DNA of 64,000 nucleotides from an uncultured Bartonella sp. GTDB lineage: Bacteria; Pseudomonadota; Alphaproteobacteria; Rhizobiales; Rhizobiaceae. The notes under the pieces were generated by a model. The model did not search any database. It saw only the letters and a program-made list of their open reading frames with translations, and was not told the DNA's origin. Both the position numbers and the translations under genes were made by a program. The stretch is taken from NCBI GenBank assembly GCA_946478235.1, contig CAMLBF010000002.1, positions 1 to 64,000 of the forward strand. Direction: 5' to 3'. The number at the start of each line of letters is the position of its first letter. Position 1 is the first letter of the stretch. This document shows positions 8,183 to 16,949 of this stretch, piece after piece.

Positions 8183-9364
8183 TCAAGCAGCTGTCAGCCG
8201 CACCATACCTTCAGCCCGTGTTGCACCAACGGTTGAAACAATTACACTACGAATTTCATCATCAAGTGGTTTTTCCACCTTTTGATCCAATACCTTGAAA
8301 GCACGCTTATGTTTCATTGAAATTGCAGCAAGTGCCAATGTCAAAGGAAATTGCGCTTCGCGCCAATGGCCAAACAATGTAGACACACCGCGATATGCAA
8401 TATTTGCATTATCAAGAAGTTGCTTTTCAATTTCTGTTGCGTCCTTTACACCGGACGCACCAGAAACTAAGAAATCTGCGTCGTCTCTTACACGCTCCAG
8501 CATTGATGAAAGGGTATCAGCCAATGAAGTTTTTGTGCGGTTAATTTGGTCAGTTACAAACGAGCCAATTTCAGCATAAATCTTGGCGCCACGTTTTTTG
8601 GCAAATTCAGCGTCTTCCAATACAAGAAAGGCACCGCCGGAACCCGTAACGAGCCCGCCGCCGTCACAATTATTGCGATCCCAAACGGAAGACCAGCCAT
8701 CGCGCTTCAACAAACCGCCAAGCTCTTGTCCTAACAGCATATCATAATGTTGTGCATTATATGAGCCACCAACAAGTGCATGGGTGCTTTGTCCGGCTCT
8801 TATTCTTGAAACTGCGACATTGACAGCTGAAAGACCACACCCTTCTTCCCCCATGAATGTACGGGAAGATCCTGTAACCTTATGAACAATCGATATATTG
8901 CCGGCCAACAAATTGGATAATTGCGCCAAAAACAAGGTTGGACGCAATTCAGTTGACAGCATACCATTGAGCATCACGCCGCGATCACTGCTGTTTCGTC
9001 CTTGCGCAAGTATTTGTGCGTCGACGTTAATATCACGTTCACCGCCACCGGCACCAACAATCATGTCCATTGTGGAAGTGATTGCTTCATCACCTTTAAC
9101 GCCGGCGTCTTCAAGAGCAAGACCTGCAGCGTATGTACCTAAACGCTGCCATGTTTCCATCTGCCGTTGGTCACTTCGTTTTGGAATTTGTAAATTCCAG
9201 TCTACTTCGCCCAATGCATGGACAGTGTAGGGGGCAAAGGTCTCTTTATCGAGATGCGGACTGACGGAGGAAGAGTTTAAAATTTCCCAATGTTTGTCCG
9301 CCCCCTCACCAAGAGAGCTTATCAGCCCAACACCAGTAATTACAACAGCATGATCTTGCTTCAT
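8183..9364 (-). CDS. Ketosynthase-like FabF2 lacking the active-site Cys (chain-length-factor-like)
   Basis: A FabF-fold protein (393 aa) paired with FabF1. An ungapped hand alignment of TGSSRTFMGEEGCGLSA with the FabF active-site strand puts Glu174 where the nucleophilic Cys should be; the nearby Cys176 is two residues off. The first catalytic His is Gly302 (SGASG instead of NAHGT), while the second survives as H333 in FGHWREAQ. This resembles the KS-beta subunit of type II polyketide synthases, which has Gln at the Cys position and controls chain length. I infer a non-condensing, length-setting partner of FabF1. It lies nine bases after acpXL. No fabZ homologue separates them, although Rhizobiaceae clusters usually have one. 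Confidence 0.85.
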   Translation of the reverse strand: MKQDHAVVITGVGLISSLGEGADKHWEILNSSSVSPHLDKETFAPYTVHALGEVDWNLQIPKRSDQRQMETWQRLGTYAAGLALEDAGVKGDEAITSTMDMIVGAGGGERDINVDAQILAQGRNSSDRGVMLNGMLSTELRPTLFLAQLSNLLAGNISIVHKVTGSSRTFMGEEGCGLSAVNVAVSRIRAGQSTHALVGGSYNAQHYDMLLGQELGGLLKRDGWSSVWDRNNCDGGGLVTGSGGAFLVLEDAEFAKKRGAKIYAEIGSFVTDQINRTKTSLADTLSSMLERVRDDADFLVSGASGVKDATEIEKQLLDNANIAYRGVSTLFGHWREAQFPLTLALAAISMKHKRAFKVLDQKVEKPLDDEIRSVIVSTVGATRAEGMVRLTAA

Positions 9365-9373
9365 CGTGAATGA

Positions 9374-9658
9374 TTATCCAGCCTTTTTGGCAGCAACAAG
9401 TTCGTCAATTTTAGCGCAAAGATTTTTCAGCACAAAATATTCATCTGTACCAACTTTGCCTTCATTGACCTCCTGTGTCCATTGCTCAAGTGGGATCTTG
9501 ATGCCGAAAGCTTTATCAATAGCAAAAACAATGTCCAAGAAATCCAAACTATCAATACCAAGATCGTCGATTGTGTGACTTTCAGGTGTAATTGTATTGC
9601 GATCTATTTCACTTGTTTCAGCGATAATGTCGGCAACTTTGTCAAACGTAGAGGACAA
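9374..9658 (-). CDS. acpXL: Specialised acyl carrier protein AcpXL
   Basis: Carries the very-long-chain hydroxy fatty acid that LpxXL places on lipid A. The phosphopantetheine serine is S37 in GIDSLDFLD. The long acidic 94-aa sequence, ending [19 protein letters not shown], is characteristic of AcpXL and differs from housekeeping AcpP. The start codon is TTG (bases 9658-9656), with AAGGAA seven bases upstream; no ATG fits. It is the first gene of the acpXL-fabF2-fabF1-adh-lpxXL operon. Confidence 0.96.
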   Translation of the reverse strand: MSSTFDKVADIIAETSEIDRNTITPESHTIDDLGIDSLDFLDIVFAIDKAFGIKIPLEQWTQEVNEGKVGTDEYFVLKNLCAKIDELVAAKKAG

Positions 9659-9743
9659 TGTATAATTCCTTTTAGTTGTTATTTCGCGCTTAAATAGCCT
9701 AATTCCGAATCTATCTAGCGTCTTTCTTTTGTAAAAAAAAGAC

Positions 9744-9785
9744 TTAAAGCAATTTTAACATATGTTTTTAGTGACCAAACATCAA
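9744..9785 (-). promoter_or_regulatory. Candidate acpXL promoter with overlapping CtrA-type box
   Basis: Read on the minus strand, TTGATG (9785-9780) is separated by 17 bases from TATGTT (9762-9757), a plausible sigma-70 promoter about 100 bases upstream of the acpXL start. A full CtrA consensus TTAA-N7-TTAAC lies at 9744-9759 (plus-strand reading) and overlaps the -10 element by three bases. In an AT-rich sequence such motifs arise by chance, so only the position makes it interesting. Confidence 0.4.
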
Positions 9786-9897
9786 TACAGCGTTTTTGTT
9801 TGGATACCTATCTATAGTGGAAACAGACATTATTAATCAAATATCCGTTTTACCGCTGATAAGCACCCAAACAAATTCAACATCGTATATTTTAAGC

Positions 9898-12210
9898 CTA
9901 TTGTTTCTTTTTCGCTTTTTTCCGATTGGCTTCCAAAACAGCCAGAGCCGTCATATTAACAACACCACGCGAAGTAACCGAAGGTGTCAAAATATGGGCA
10001 GGGCGTGTCGTACCAAGTAAAATTGGACCAACATGTAAGGAATCTGTCATATTCTTTACAACGTTGAGTGTAATATTTGCTGAATCCAAATTAGGAAACA
10101 CAAGCAAATTGGCTTCACCTTTTAAGCGCGATCCCGGAAACACTCGATCTCTCAAAATTTGTGACAAGGCGGCATCGCCATGCATTTCACCGTCCGATTC
10201 AAGGTGTGGATAACGTTCAGCAAGCATTTGAGACGCAGCACGCATTTTTTGTGCAGAAGCGCTGTCTTTTGAACCAAAATTGGAATGTGACAACAGTGCT
10301 ACTTTGGGTTCTATTCCAAAGCCACGCACTTCTTCGGCAGCAATAGCGGCCATTTCAACAATTTCTTGTGCTGTCGGATCAGTGTTCACATATGTATCGG
10401 TTAGGAATAACGCTCCGCGTTGCGAAATTAATAAACTCAACGCAGAAAGATGGGTAACATTATTATCAATACCTATAATTTGTTCAACAAACCGTAGATT
10501 TCTTTCAAAACGTCCACCAAGACCACAAATCATTGCGTCAGCGTCATCCCTCATAACGGCAAGGGCTGCAATTGCTGTTGTTGATGTCCGTACAATTGTT
10601 TTGGCATCTTCAGGTGTTACACCACGGCGACCGGTATAATGGAGAAGCAAATCGGCATAATCGCGGTAACGTGGATCATCATCAGGATTGATCAGTTCAA
10701 AGTCTTTACCTGGTCTAATGCGAAGGCCAAAACGTTTCAAACGTGCTTCCACGACAGATGGACGACCAATAAGTATTGGTGTAGCGGTTTGCTCTTCCAA
10801 AACGACTTGAGCGGCACGCAACACACGCTCGTCTTCACCATCGGCATAAATAACACGTTTATGAGCCGCTGATTTTGCCGCAGCAAATACCGGCTTCATA
10901 ATCAAACCTGAACGGAAAACAAATCTGTTCAGTTGATCAAGATAGTTATCCATATTTTCAATTGGACGTGTGGCAACGCCTGTATCCATAGCGGCCTTTG
11001 CAACAGCAGGTGCTATTCTAAGAATAAGACGAGGGTCAAATGGCGAAGGAATAACATAATCTGGCCCAAAGCCTGGAGCTTCACCCGAATAGGCGCGGGC
11101 AACAACGTCTGAAGGCTCTTCTTTAGCCAATTTAGCAATAGCATAGACTGCAGCCGCTTTCATATCCTCGTTAATAGCGGTTGCACCAACATCAAGCGCA
11201 CCACGAAAAATATAAGGAAAGCAGAGTACGTTATTGACCTGGTTTGGGTAATCCGACCGGCCGGTACAAATAATAGCATCTGGTCTGACAGCGCGTGCAT
11301 CCTCAGGCATTATTTCTGGAGTAGGGTTAGCCAAAGCCAAGATCAATGGCGTTTTAGCCATCTTTTTTACCATTTCTGGTTTCAGCACGCCGCCGGCCGA
11401 AACACCTAGAAATACGTCTGCATCTTCGATAATATCATTCAGTGTACGAGCGTCAGTTTTCTGCGCATAAACGCTTTTCCAGCGATCCATTAATGCGGTT
11501 CGTCCCTCGTAAACGACACCTTCAAGATCGCTCACCCAGATATTTTCGCGCTTTGCACCCAATCTAACCAACAAATTGAGGCAGGCAAGTGCCGCAGCAC
11601 CTGCGCCAGAGGCAACAATTTTCACGTCTTCTATTTTTTTATTGGCAAGTTTCAAGCCATTGATAACGGCTGCACCAACGATAATTGCTGTTCCATGTTG
11701 GTCATCATGAAAAACAGGAATATTCATTTTGGCGCGTAACTGTTCCTCGACCTCAAAACATTCAGGCGCTTTAATGTCTTCCAGATTGATACCACCAAAT
11801 GTCGGTTCTAATGCCGAAACGGTATTAACAACATGGGGAACATCATCGGCATGGATTTCGATATCGAATACATCAATATTGGCAAATTTCTTGAATAAAA
11901 CCGCCTTACCTTCCATAACTGGTTTTGCAGCAAGCGGACCAATATTTCCAAGCCCCAAAACTGCTGTGCCGTTTGATACCACAGCTACAAGGTTAGCACG
12001 TGATGTATAGTCTGCTGCAAATTTTGGATCATCGTGAATTGCCAGACATGGTGCAGCGACACCCGGTGAGTATGCTAGTGCGAGATCGCGCTGATTTCCA
12101 AGCGGTGTTGTTGGGTGAATTTCCAATTTACCAGGTTTAGGATACCGATGGTAAAAAAGAGCTGCTTCTTCGAGCTCTTGTTGTCTCGTACTTTTTTCAT
12201 TTTTCGTCAT
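9898..12210 (-). CDS. maeB: NADP-dependent malic enzyme MaeB with C-terminal phosphotransacetylase-like domain
   Basis: Decarboxylates malate to pyruvate, producing NADPH and linking the TCA cycle to biosynthesis. The N-terminal half (about residues 20-430) is malic enzyme with [19 protein letters not shown] and an NAD(P)-binding [13 protein letters not shown] segment. The C-terminal half (about 440-770) resembles phosphotransacetylase and is usually regulatory. The two-domain, roughly 770-aa form is standard in Rhizobiales. The ATG at 12210 has AGGTGAG just upstream and is preferred over the GTG at 12219. It follows the short-chain dehydrogenase gene closely and is probably in the same transcript. 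Confidence 0.96.
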   Translation of the reverse strand: MTKNEKSTRQQELEEAALFYHRYPKPGKLEIHPTTPLGNQRDLALAYSPGVAAPCLAIHDDPKFAADYTSRANLVAVVSNGTAVLGLGNIGPLAAKPVMEGKAVLFKKFANIDVFDIEIHADDVPHVVNTVSALEPTFGGINLEDIKAPECFEVEEQLRAKMNIPVFHDDQHGTAIIVGAAVINGLKLANKKIEDVKIVASGAGAAALACLNLLVRLGAKRENIWVSDLEGVVYEGRTALMDRWKSVYAQKTDARTLNDIIEDADVFLGVSAGGVLKPEMVKKMAKTPLILALANPTPEIMPEDARAVRPDAIICTGRSDYPNQVNNVLCFPYIFRGALDVGATAINEDMKAAAVYAIAKLAKEEPSDVVARAYSGEAPGFGPDYVIPSPFDPRLILRIAPAVAKAAMDTGVATRPIENMDNYLDQLNRFVFRSGLIMKPVFAAAKSAAHKRVIYADGEDERVLRAAQVVLEEQTATPILIGRPSVVEARLKRFGLRIRPGKDFELINPDDDPRYRDYADLLLHYTGRRGVTPEDAKTIVRTSTTAIAALAVMRDDADAMICGLGGRFERNLRFVEQIIGIDNNVTHLSALSLLISQRGALFLTDTYVNTDPTAQEIVEMAAIAAEEVRGFGIEPKVALLSHSNFGSKDSASAQKMRAASQMLAERYPHLESDGEMHGDAALSQILRDRVFPGSRLKGEANLLVFPNLDSANITLNVVKNMTDSLHVGPILLGTTRPAHILTPSVTSRGVVNMTALAVLEANRKKAKKKQ

Positions 12211-12230
12211 ATTACTCACCTACCGGATTA

Positions 12231-13010
12231 TTAAAATGCACTTAAATATGCCCCACCGTCGATAATGAGATTTTGTCCCGTTATATAACCAGACTTTGCC
12301 GAACATAAGAAGGCACACGCATCACCAAATTCTTCTGGATCGCCGAATCGTTTTGCTGGATTTTGCTCTTTTCTCTTATTTTCAATATCGTCGACTTTTT
12401 TATCGGATTTGTTTGCCAACGCCTTGAAATTTTCCTTCAACCTATCGGTTAAAAATGGCCCAGGTAAAAGATTATTAATTGTGACATTCTTATCAACAAC
12501 GGTTCTTGCAATTCCGGCAAGAAATGCAGTCAAACCGGCGCGTGCACCAGAAGACAAGTCCAATCCAGCAATAGGCGCATAGACAGAAGTTGAAGTTATA
12601 TTGACTATACGGCCAAATTTTCTTGCGACCATTCCGTCTAATACTGCTTGAATAAGCTCTATCGGCACAATCATATTTTGTGTCACGCCATCTATGATCG
12701 CTGCTTTATCAAGCTCTCTGAAGTCGCGGAATTTGGGACCATGGTTGTTGTTAATGAGGATATCCGGCTCCGGACAGATATCTAATAGTGCTTTTTGTCC
12801 ATCGGATGATGACACATCAGCCGCTACAATATGAACTGTTGCACCTGTTTCTCGTATAATTTCTTGCGCTGTAGCGGATAAACTGTCTTTATTGCGCCCA
12901 TTGATGACAATCTCGCATCCTTCACGCGCAAGAGATAAAGCGCAAGCTTTTCCTAAACCTCTGCTTGACGCACAAATGATTGCTTTTTTTCCTTTTAATC
13001 CAAGATCCAT
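12231..13010 (-). CDS. SDR-family protein without the catalytic Tyr/Lys
   Basis: A Rossmann-fold short-chain dehydrogenase/reductase-like protein of 259 aa. The cofactor-binding segment is SSRGLGKA (residues 15-22), and the N-terminal NNNHG replaces NNAG. The C-terminus IIDGGAYLSAF is typical. Alignment with FabG places Ser153 and Arg157 where the YxxxK Tyr and Lys belong (DLSSGARAG); Ser140 is kept. Such variants occur in a recognised divergent SDR subgroup annotated as oxidoreductases. Activity may rely on another mechanism or be lost. It precedes maeB by about 20 bases. A small hairpin GAGCG-ATTAA-CGCTC at 13025-13039 lies just before its start. Substrate unknown. Confidence 0.85.
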   Translation of the reverse strand: MDLGLKGKKAIICASSRGLGKACALSLAREGCEIVINGRNKDSLSATAQEIIRETGATVHIVAADVSSSDGQKALLDICPEPDILINNNHGPKFRDFRELDKAAIIDGVTQNMIVPIELIQAVLDGMVARKFGRIVNITSTSVYAPIAGLDLSSGARAGLTAFLAGIARTVVDKNVTINNLLPGPFLTDRLKENFKALANKSDKKVDDIENKRKEQNPAKRFGDPEEFGDACAFLCSAKSGYITGQNLIIDGGAYLSAF

Positions 13011-13280
13011 TGATATGCCTATTTGAGCGATTAACGCTCCCGAATTTCATAAAATTTTATCAAGTTTGTTTTTCGGATCCGTGTTTATGCTGACCCGAAT
13101 GTTTATTTTTTCAATATAAACCAACTATAGCCCTATGTCATGGTTGGACTTTTCTTGAAAGCAACACGAATTCGTTACGGTGTTCATTTTTATAGTTAAT
13201 GACACGTTAATCTTTATGGATAAATATATGAACTGAATATACATGACTCGCATAAGTAATTTGCATAACGGATTCAATGA

Positions 13281-14441
13281 ATGGGTAAAACACAAAATCA
13301 GGTTCAAATGAATGCAGCATCGGTAGAACATTCTATCCATGATGGTTCATTGTCTGTGTTATGCCTTGGATATTGGAATACCCACACAGTACACCTAATT
13401 GATGAGGACTTACGCAATTTGGAACAGATAGACTGTTCTAAAGCTGTTCTGGATGCTTCCGGCGTAGAGGGGCTTGATACCGCCGGTGCTTGGGTTTTGG
13501 AACGGTTATATGTGAAGTTGAAAGAACGCGGCATTGCTGTTGAAATAACAGGAACAAAAGATACGTGGCATTCACTTCTTTTAACAGTTGGACAAAGTTT
13601 TTCGCAAAAAGATGAATCACTGAACGTACCTAAAGCGCCTTTATATCTCCGCTTTTTTAACAATATCGGTGAAAATGTCGTCGGCAGCTTCCATGATTTT
13701 TTACTGGCGATGGATATTCTAGGAGCAACAATTCGTGGCTCTCAGATGAAACATGGGCGCGGATCGGGAATCAGTATTCCTGCCGTTGTTACGCAAATTG
13801 ATCGCATGGGGGTAGGTGCTGTTCCCATTATCGTTCTAATGTCCTTTATTGTAGGAGCGATTATCGCGCAGCAAGGTGCATTCCAACTTCGCCTATTTGG
13901 CGCCGAAATATTCGTTGTCGACCTCGTCGGTATTCTCGTTTTTCGTGAACTTGGCGTTCTCTTAACAGCTATCATGATAGCTGGGCGATCAGGAAGTGCT
14001 ATTACCGCCGAAATTGGTTCAATGAAAATGCGTGAAGAAACCGATGCGCTAAAAGTTATGGGATTAAATCCTATTGGCGTTTTGGTTTTTCCGCGGCTAG
14101 TGGCATTGGCCGTTATTCTGCCGCTCTTGACCGTTATTGCCGATTTGGCTGCACTGTTTGGTGCATGTGTTGTTGCCAACCTTTATTCAAACATATCTTA
14201 TGAGGCGTTTATTACCCGTCTTAATGATGCTGTTTATACAACGACTTATTTTGCTGGCCTCATTAAAGCGCCGTTCATGGCGCTTATTATAGGCATTATC
14301 GCTTCAGTCGAAGGATTAAAGGTCGGCGGAAGTGCTGAATCATTAGGGCAGAGGGTTACTTCATCTGTTGTTAAGTCTATATTTGTAGTTATTGTAATTG
14401 ATGGTTTTTTTGCCATTTTTTATGCGTCAATCAATTTTTAA
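13281..14441 (+). CDS. mlaE: MlaE/YrbE-type ABC permease with N-terminal STAS domain
   Basis: The integral-membrane subunit of a Mce/Mla phospholipid transporter in the inner membrane. Residues about 15-115 form a STAS domain (LDASGVEGLDTAGAWVLERL). Residues 130-386 are the permease, with several hydrophobic helices and the conserved FRELGVLLTAIMIAGRSG segment. The STAS-MlaE fusion is common in alphaproteobacteria, where MlaB is not separate. No strong ribosome site is visible, so an ATG at 13308 (residue 10) is an alternative start. It is first in a four-gene operon and divergent from the SDR gene across 270 non-coding bases. Confidence 0.93.
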   Translation: MGKTQNQVQMNAASVEHSIHDGSLSVLCLGYWNTHTVHLIDEDLRNLEQIDCSKAVLDASGVEGLDTAGAWVLERLYVKLKERGIAVEITGTKDTWHSLLLTVGQSFSQKDESLNVPKAPLYLRFFNNIGENVVGSFHDFLLAMDILGATIRGSQMKHGRGSGISIPAVVTQIDRMGVGAVPIIVLMSFIVGAIIAQQGAFQLRLFGAEIFVVDLVGILVFRELGVLLTAIMIAGRSGSAITAEIGSMKMREETDALKVMGLNPIGVLVFPRLVALAVILPLLTVIADLAALFGACVVANLYSNISYEAFITRLNDAVYTTTYFAGLIKAPFMALIIGIIASVEGLKVGGSAESLGQRVTSSVVKSIFVVIVIDGFFAIFYASINF

Positions 14442-14453
14442 AAAGGCTTAAAA

Positions 14454-15293
14454 GTGCATAGAAACAAAACGCATCAATCAACTCTTGATCTGAACACAGA
14501 TGAAATTATCTCTGTGCGCAATGTGTCTGTGCAATTTGGCAGTAAAAAAGTCCTTGATGGATTGGATCTAGATATCCACCGTGGTGAAATATTGGGATTT
14601 ATTGGACCATCTGGTGCCGGAAAATCTGTTCTTATGCGGACAATACTGGGCCTTAATAAAAAAGACTCCGGTCAAATTAAAATCTTAGGGCAAGACATAG
14701 ACAGCATAACAGAACGGGAAAAAGTTGAAATAGATATGCGCATGGGCGTATTATTTCAGCATGGCGCGTTGTTTTCCGCACTTAATGTTTTAGAAAACAT
14801 ACAAGTTCCAATGCGGGAATATCTTGATCTATCACCAAAACTCATGGACGAATTGGCGAGATTAAAAATTTCGTTGGTGGGGTTAGAGGCTGATACTGCG
14901 GAAAAATATCCTTCAGAATTATCTGGCGGAATGATAAAACGCGCTGCACTGGCGCGCGCGTTGGCGCTTGATCCACATATAGTATTTTTGGACGAACCAA
15001 CATCTGGTTTGGATCCGATTGGTGCAGCAGATTTTGATATGTTGATTGCAGATCTACGCGACACCATGGGACTAACAGTTTATATGGTCACTCATGATCT
15101 TGATAGCCTTTATGCGGTTTGTGATCGTATAGCTGTTTTAGGGCATAAAAAAGTGATGGTGCAGGGAACTATCGAAGAAATGTTGAAAGTGGATGATCCT
15201 TGGGTGCAATCTTATTTTTGTGGCAAGCGTGGCCGTCAGATTGTTCCTAACAATTATCACAATGTAAAGAAAACAGAAGAGACGGCAGGATAA
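14454..15293 (+). CDS. mlaF: Mla-type ABC transporter ATPase MlaF
   Basis: The nucleotide-binding subunit that powers the MlaE permease. Walker A is GPSGAGKS at residues 51-58, the signature is LSGGMIKRAALARA, and Walker B with D-loop is VFLDEPTSGLDP. The switch His is in TVYMVTHDLDS. Length 279 aa. The start is a GTG at 14454 with AAGG upstream; no ATG fits before the conserved IISVRNVSVQFG. It lies 12 bases after mlaE and one base before mlaD. Confidence 0.95.
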   Translation: MHRNKTHQSTLDLNTDEIISVRNVSVQFGSKKVLDGLDLDIHRGEILGFIGPSGAGKSVLMRTILGLNKKDSGQIKILGQDIDSITEREKVEIDMRMGVLFQHGALFSALNVLENIQVPMREYLDLSPKLMDELARLKISLVGLEADTAEKYPSELSGGMIKRAALARALALDPHIVFLDEPTSGLDPIGAADFDMLIADLRDTMGLTVYMVTHDLDSLYAVCDRIAVLGHKKVMVQGTIEEMLKVDDPWVQSYFCGKRGRQIVPNNYHNVKKTEETAG

Positions 15294-15294
15294 G

Positions 15295-16260
15295 ATGGAA
15301 ACCAGAGCGGATTATGTGACAGTCGGTATCTTTACTGTGGTGACGCTTATCGCTGCATTTATGATTGTATATTTCATTGCCAGAATGGGTGATAGTCGCC
15401 ATTTGGAACCATTAGATGTTCGCGTGCCGGGCTCTGTCACGGGATTGGGCGAAAGTAGTCAGGTTTTCTTTAATGGTATTCGCGTTGGTACAGTAAAGCG
15501 CTTGGTGCTGGATGATACCAACCCTAATATGGTTATTGCTAAGACAGAAATTAATGGCACAACGCCTATTACACGTTCAACGGTTGCAACACTTGGCTTT
15601 CAAGGGTTAACAGGATTGGCCTTTATTGAACTTAAAGGTGGTAGTCTTAATGAACCAAACCTTTTGGAAGAGGCAAACAAAACAGATACGGTTGCCCGTA
15701 TTGATGCTGACCCTTCAACCTTCAACAATTTGCTTGCGACAGCGCAAGATATCTTCGCACGTGCTAATTCGGCGCTTGGAGAATTGGAAGGTTTTGTAAG
15801 AGATGTTCGCCAACCATTGACAGAAACCATTGAAAACAGCCGTAATTTTTCCAAAACACTTAACGATAACCGTGAGAGTGTGCAGCAAATCCTCGACGAC
15901 ACAAAACAGATGATGGCGCGTTTAAATACCGCATCTGAAAAAGTAGATTCGATCATGGTTAAGCTCGATACAATGCTTTCACCAGACAATAAAAACAGTG
16001 TCGTTGTACAAGCACAAGAAACCTTGGCATCTATTCAAAAAGCAACAGATACGATCAATCAGCATATTGGTCCAATCTCGGAGAATTTAGAAAAATTTTC
16101 CGGTCAAGGCTTGAGAAATGTTGAAGCATTGGTAAATGATAGTCGCCGATCTATAGACCGTATTGAACGTTCAATTTCGGATTTGGAGAAAAATCCGCAG
16201 CGGATTATTTATGGCGGAAACGGTACAGTACCACAATATGACGGGAGATCACGTCGATGA
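15295..16260 (+). CDS. mlaD: MlaD/MCE-domain lipid-transport protein
   Basis: A periplasmic substrate-binding component anchored in the inner membrane. One N-terminal transmembrane helix (about residues 8-30, VGIFTVVTLIAAFMIVYFIA) is followed by an MCE domain (about 35-115, PGSVTGLGESSQVFFNG) and a long helical tail that probably extends toward the outer membrane. At 321 aa it is longer than E. coli MlaD (183 aa), as is usual for alphaproteobacterial versions. Its stop overlaps the next start by four bases (ATGA), so synthesis of the lipoprotein is coupled. Confidence 0.93.
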   Translation: METRADYVTVGIFTVVTLIAAFMIVYFIARMGDSRHLEPLDVRVPGSVTGLGESSQVFFNGIRVGTVKRLVLDDTNPNMVIAKTEINGTTPITRSTVATLGFQGLTGLAFIELKGGSLNEPNLLEEANKTDTVARIDADPSTFNNLLATAQDIFARANSALGELEGFVRDVRQPLTETIENSRNFSKTLNDNRESVQQILDDTKQMMARLNTASEKVDSIMVKLDTMLSPDNKNSVVVQAQETLASIQKATDTINQHIGPISENLEKFSGQGLRNVEALVNDSRRSIDRIERSISDLEKNPQRIIYGGNGTVPQYDGRSRR

Positions 16261-16871
16261 CATTGATACCAACGATAAATAGAAAAATTTTATCAGTCAC
16301 CGCTGCGTCACTTTTTGCTGCGACTCTTCTTTCTGCCTGTGGTGGCAATCAACAAAGAGACACTTTTGATCTTACTGTGAATGATGCTACGATAAGTTCC
16401 GATATTAAACACAATAAGGTTCAAATTCTTATTGAAAAACCTGATGCTGTGAAAGCCCTTGATGGACAGGATATCGTTATAAAACAGGGCGGTTCTATTT
16501 CTTATTTGAAACAAGCTCAATGGAGTGATCGTCTGCCTGATCTTGTTCAAGCACGTTTATTGCAGGCATTTGACAATAGCGGCCACTTCGGTGGCGTTGG
16601 CAGACCTGGCGATGGGCTTGCAATCAACTATCGCATAATTACCGATATACGATCGTTTGACGTAACGGTTGTTGGTAATCAGAAGGTTGCAACAATGGAA
16701 ATAGCGGTGAAAATACTTGATGACCGTACCGGGAATATCAAGGCATCGAAAGTATTTACAAATCGCTCAGCGGTTACGGGTGTCGACAATGGTTATTATG
16801 CCAAAGCCTTGGATCAGGCATTTGGTAAAACCACCCTCGATATCGTGAATTGGACAAATTCAGTTATTTAA
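16257..16871 (+). CDS. ABC-transport auxiliary lipoprotein (PqiC/ABC_trans_aux-like)
   Basis: A predicted outer-membrane lipoprotein of 204 aa. The signal peptide ends in the lipobox LLSAC, with the lipidated Cys at residue 28. The mature part resembles the ABC_trans_aux (PqiC, DUF330) family, including VARLLQAFDNSG-like and RIITDIRSF-like stretches. It takes the operon position where enterobacteria have mlaC. The substrate shuttle therefore probably ends at this lipoprotein rather than at a soluble MlaC (inference). ATGA overlap with mlaD; a strong terminator follows. Confidence 0.85.
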   Translation: MTLIPTINRKILSVTAASLFAATLLSACGGNQQRDTFDLTVNDATISSDIKHNKVQILIEKPDAVKALDGQDIVIKQGGSISYLKQAQWSDRLPDLVQARLLQAFDNSGHFGGVGRPGDGLAINYRIITDIRSFDVTVVGNQKVATMEIAVKILDDRTGNIKASKVFTNRSAVTGVDNGYYAKALDQAFGKTTLDIVNWTNSVI

Positions 16872-16900
16872 AATATCACATCATCTAATTTATAAAAAAA

Positions 16901-16929
16901 GGGAAGTGTTTATCACTTCCCCTTTTTTT
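16901..16929. terminator. Bidirectional terminator between mla operon and gpr
   Basis: GGGAAGTG (16901-16908) pairs perfectly with CACTTCCC (16914-16921) around TTTAT. It is flanked by seven A's on the left and seven T's on the right, so it can stop transcription from both strands. It lies between the convergent ends of the mla operon and the gpr gene. Confidence 0.93.
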
Positions 16930-16949
16930 GTAGGTTATCATTTTGAAGT

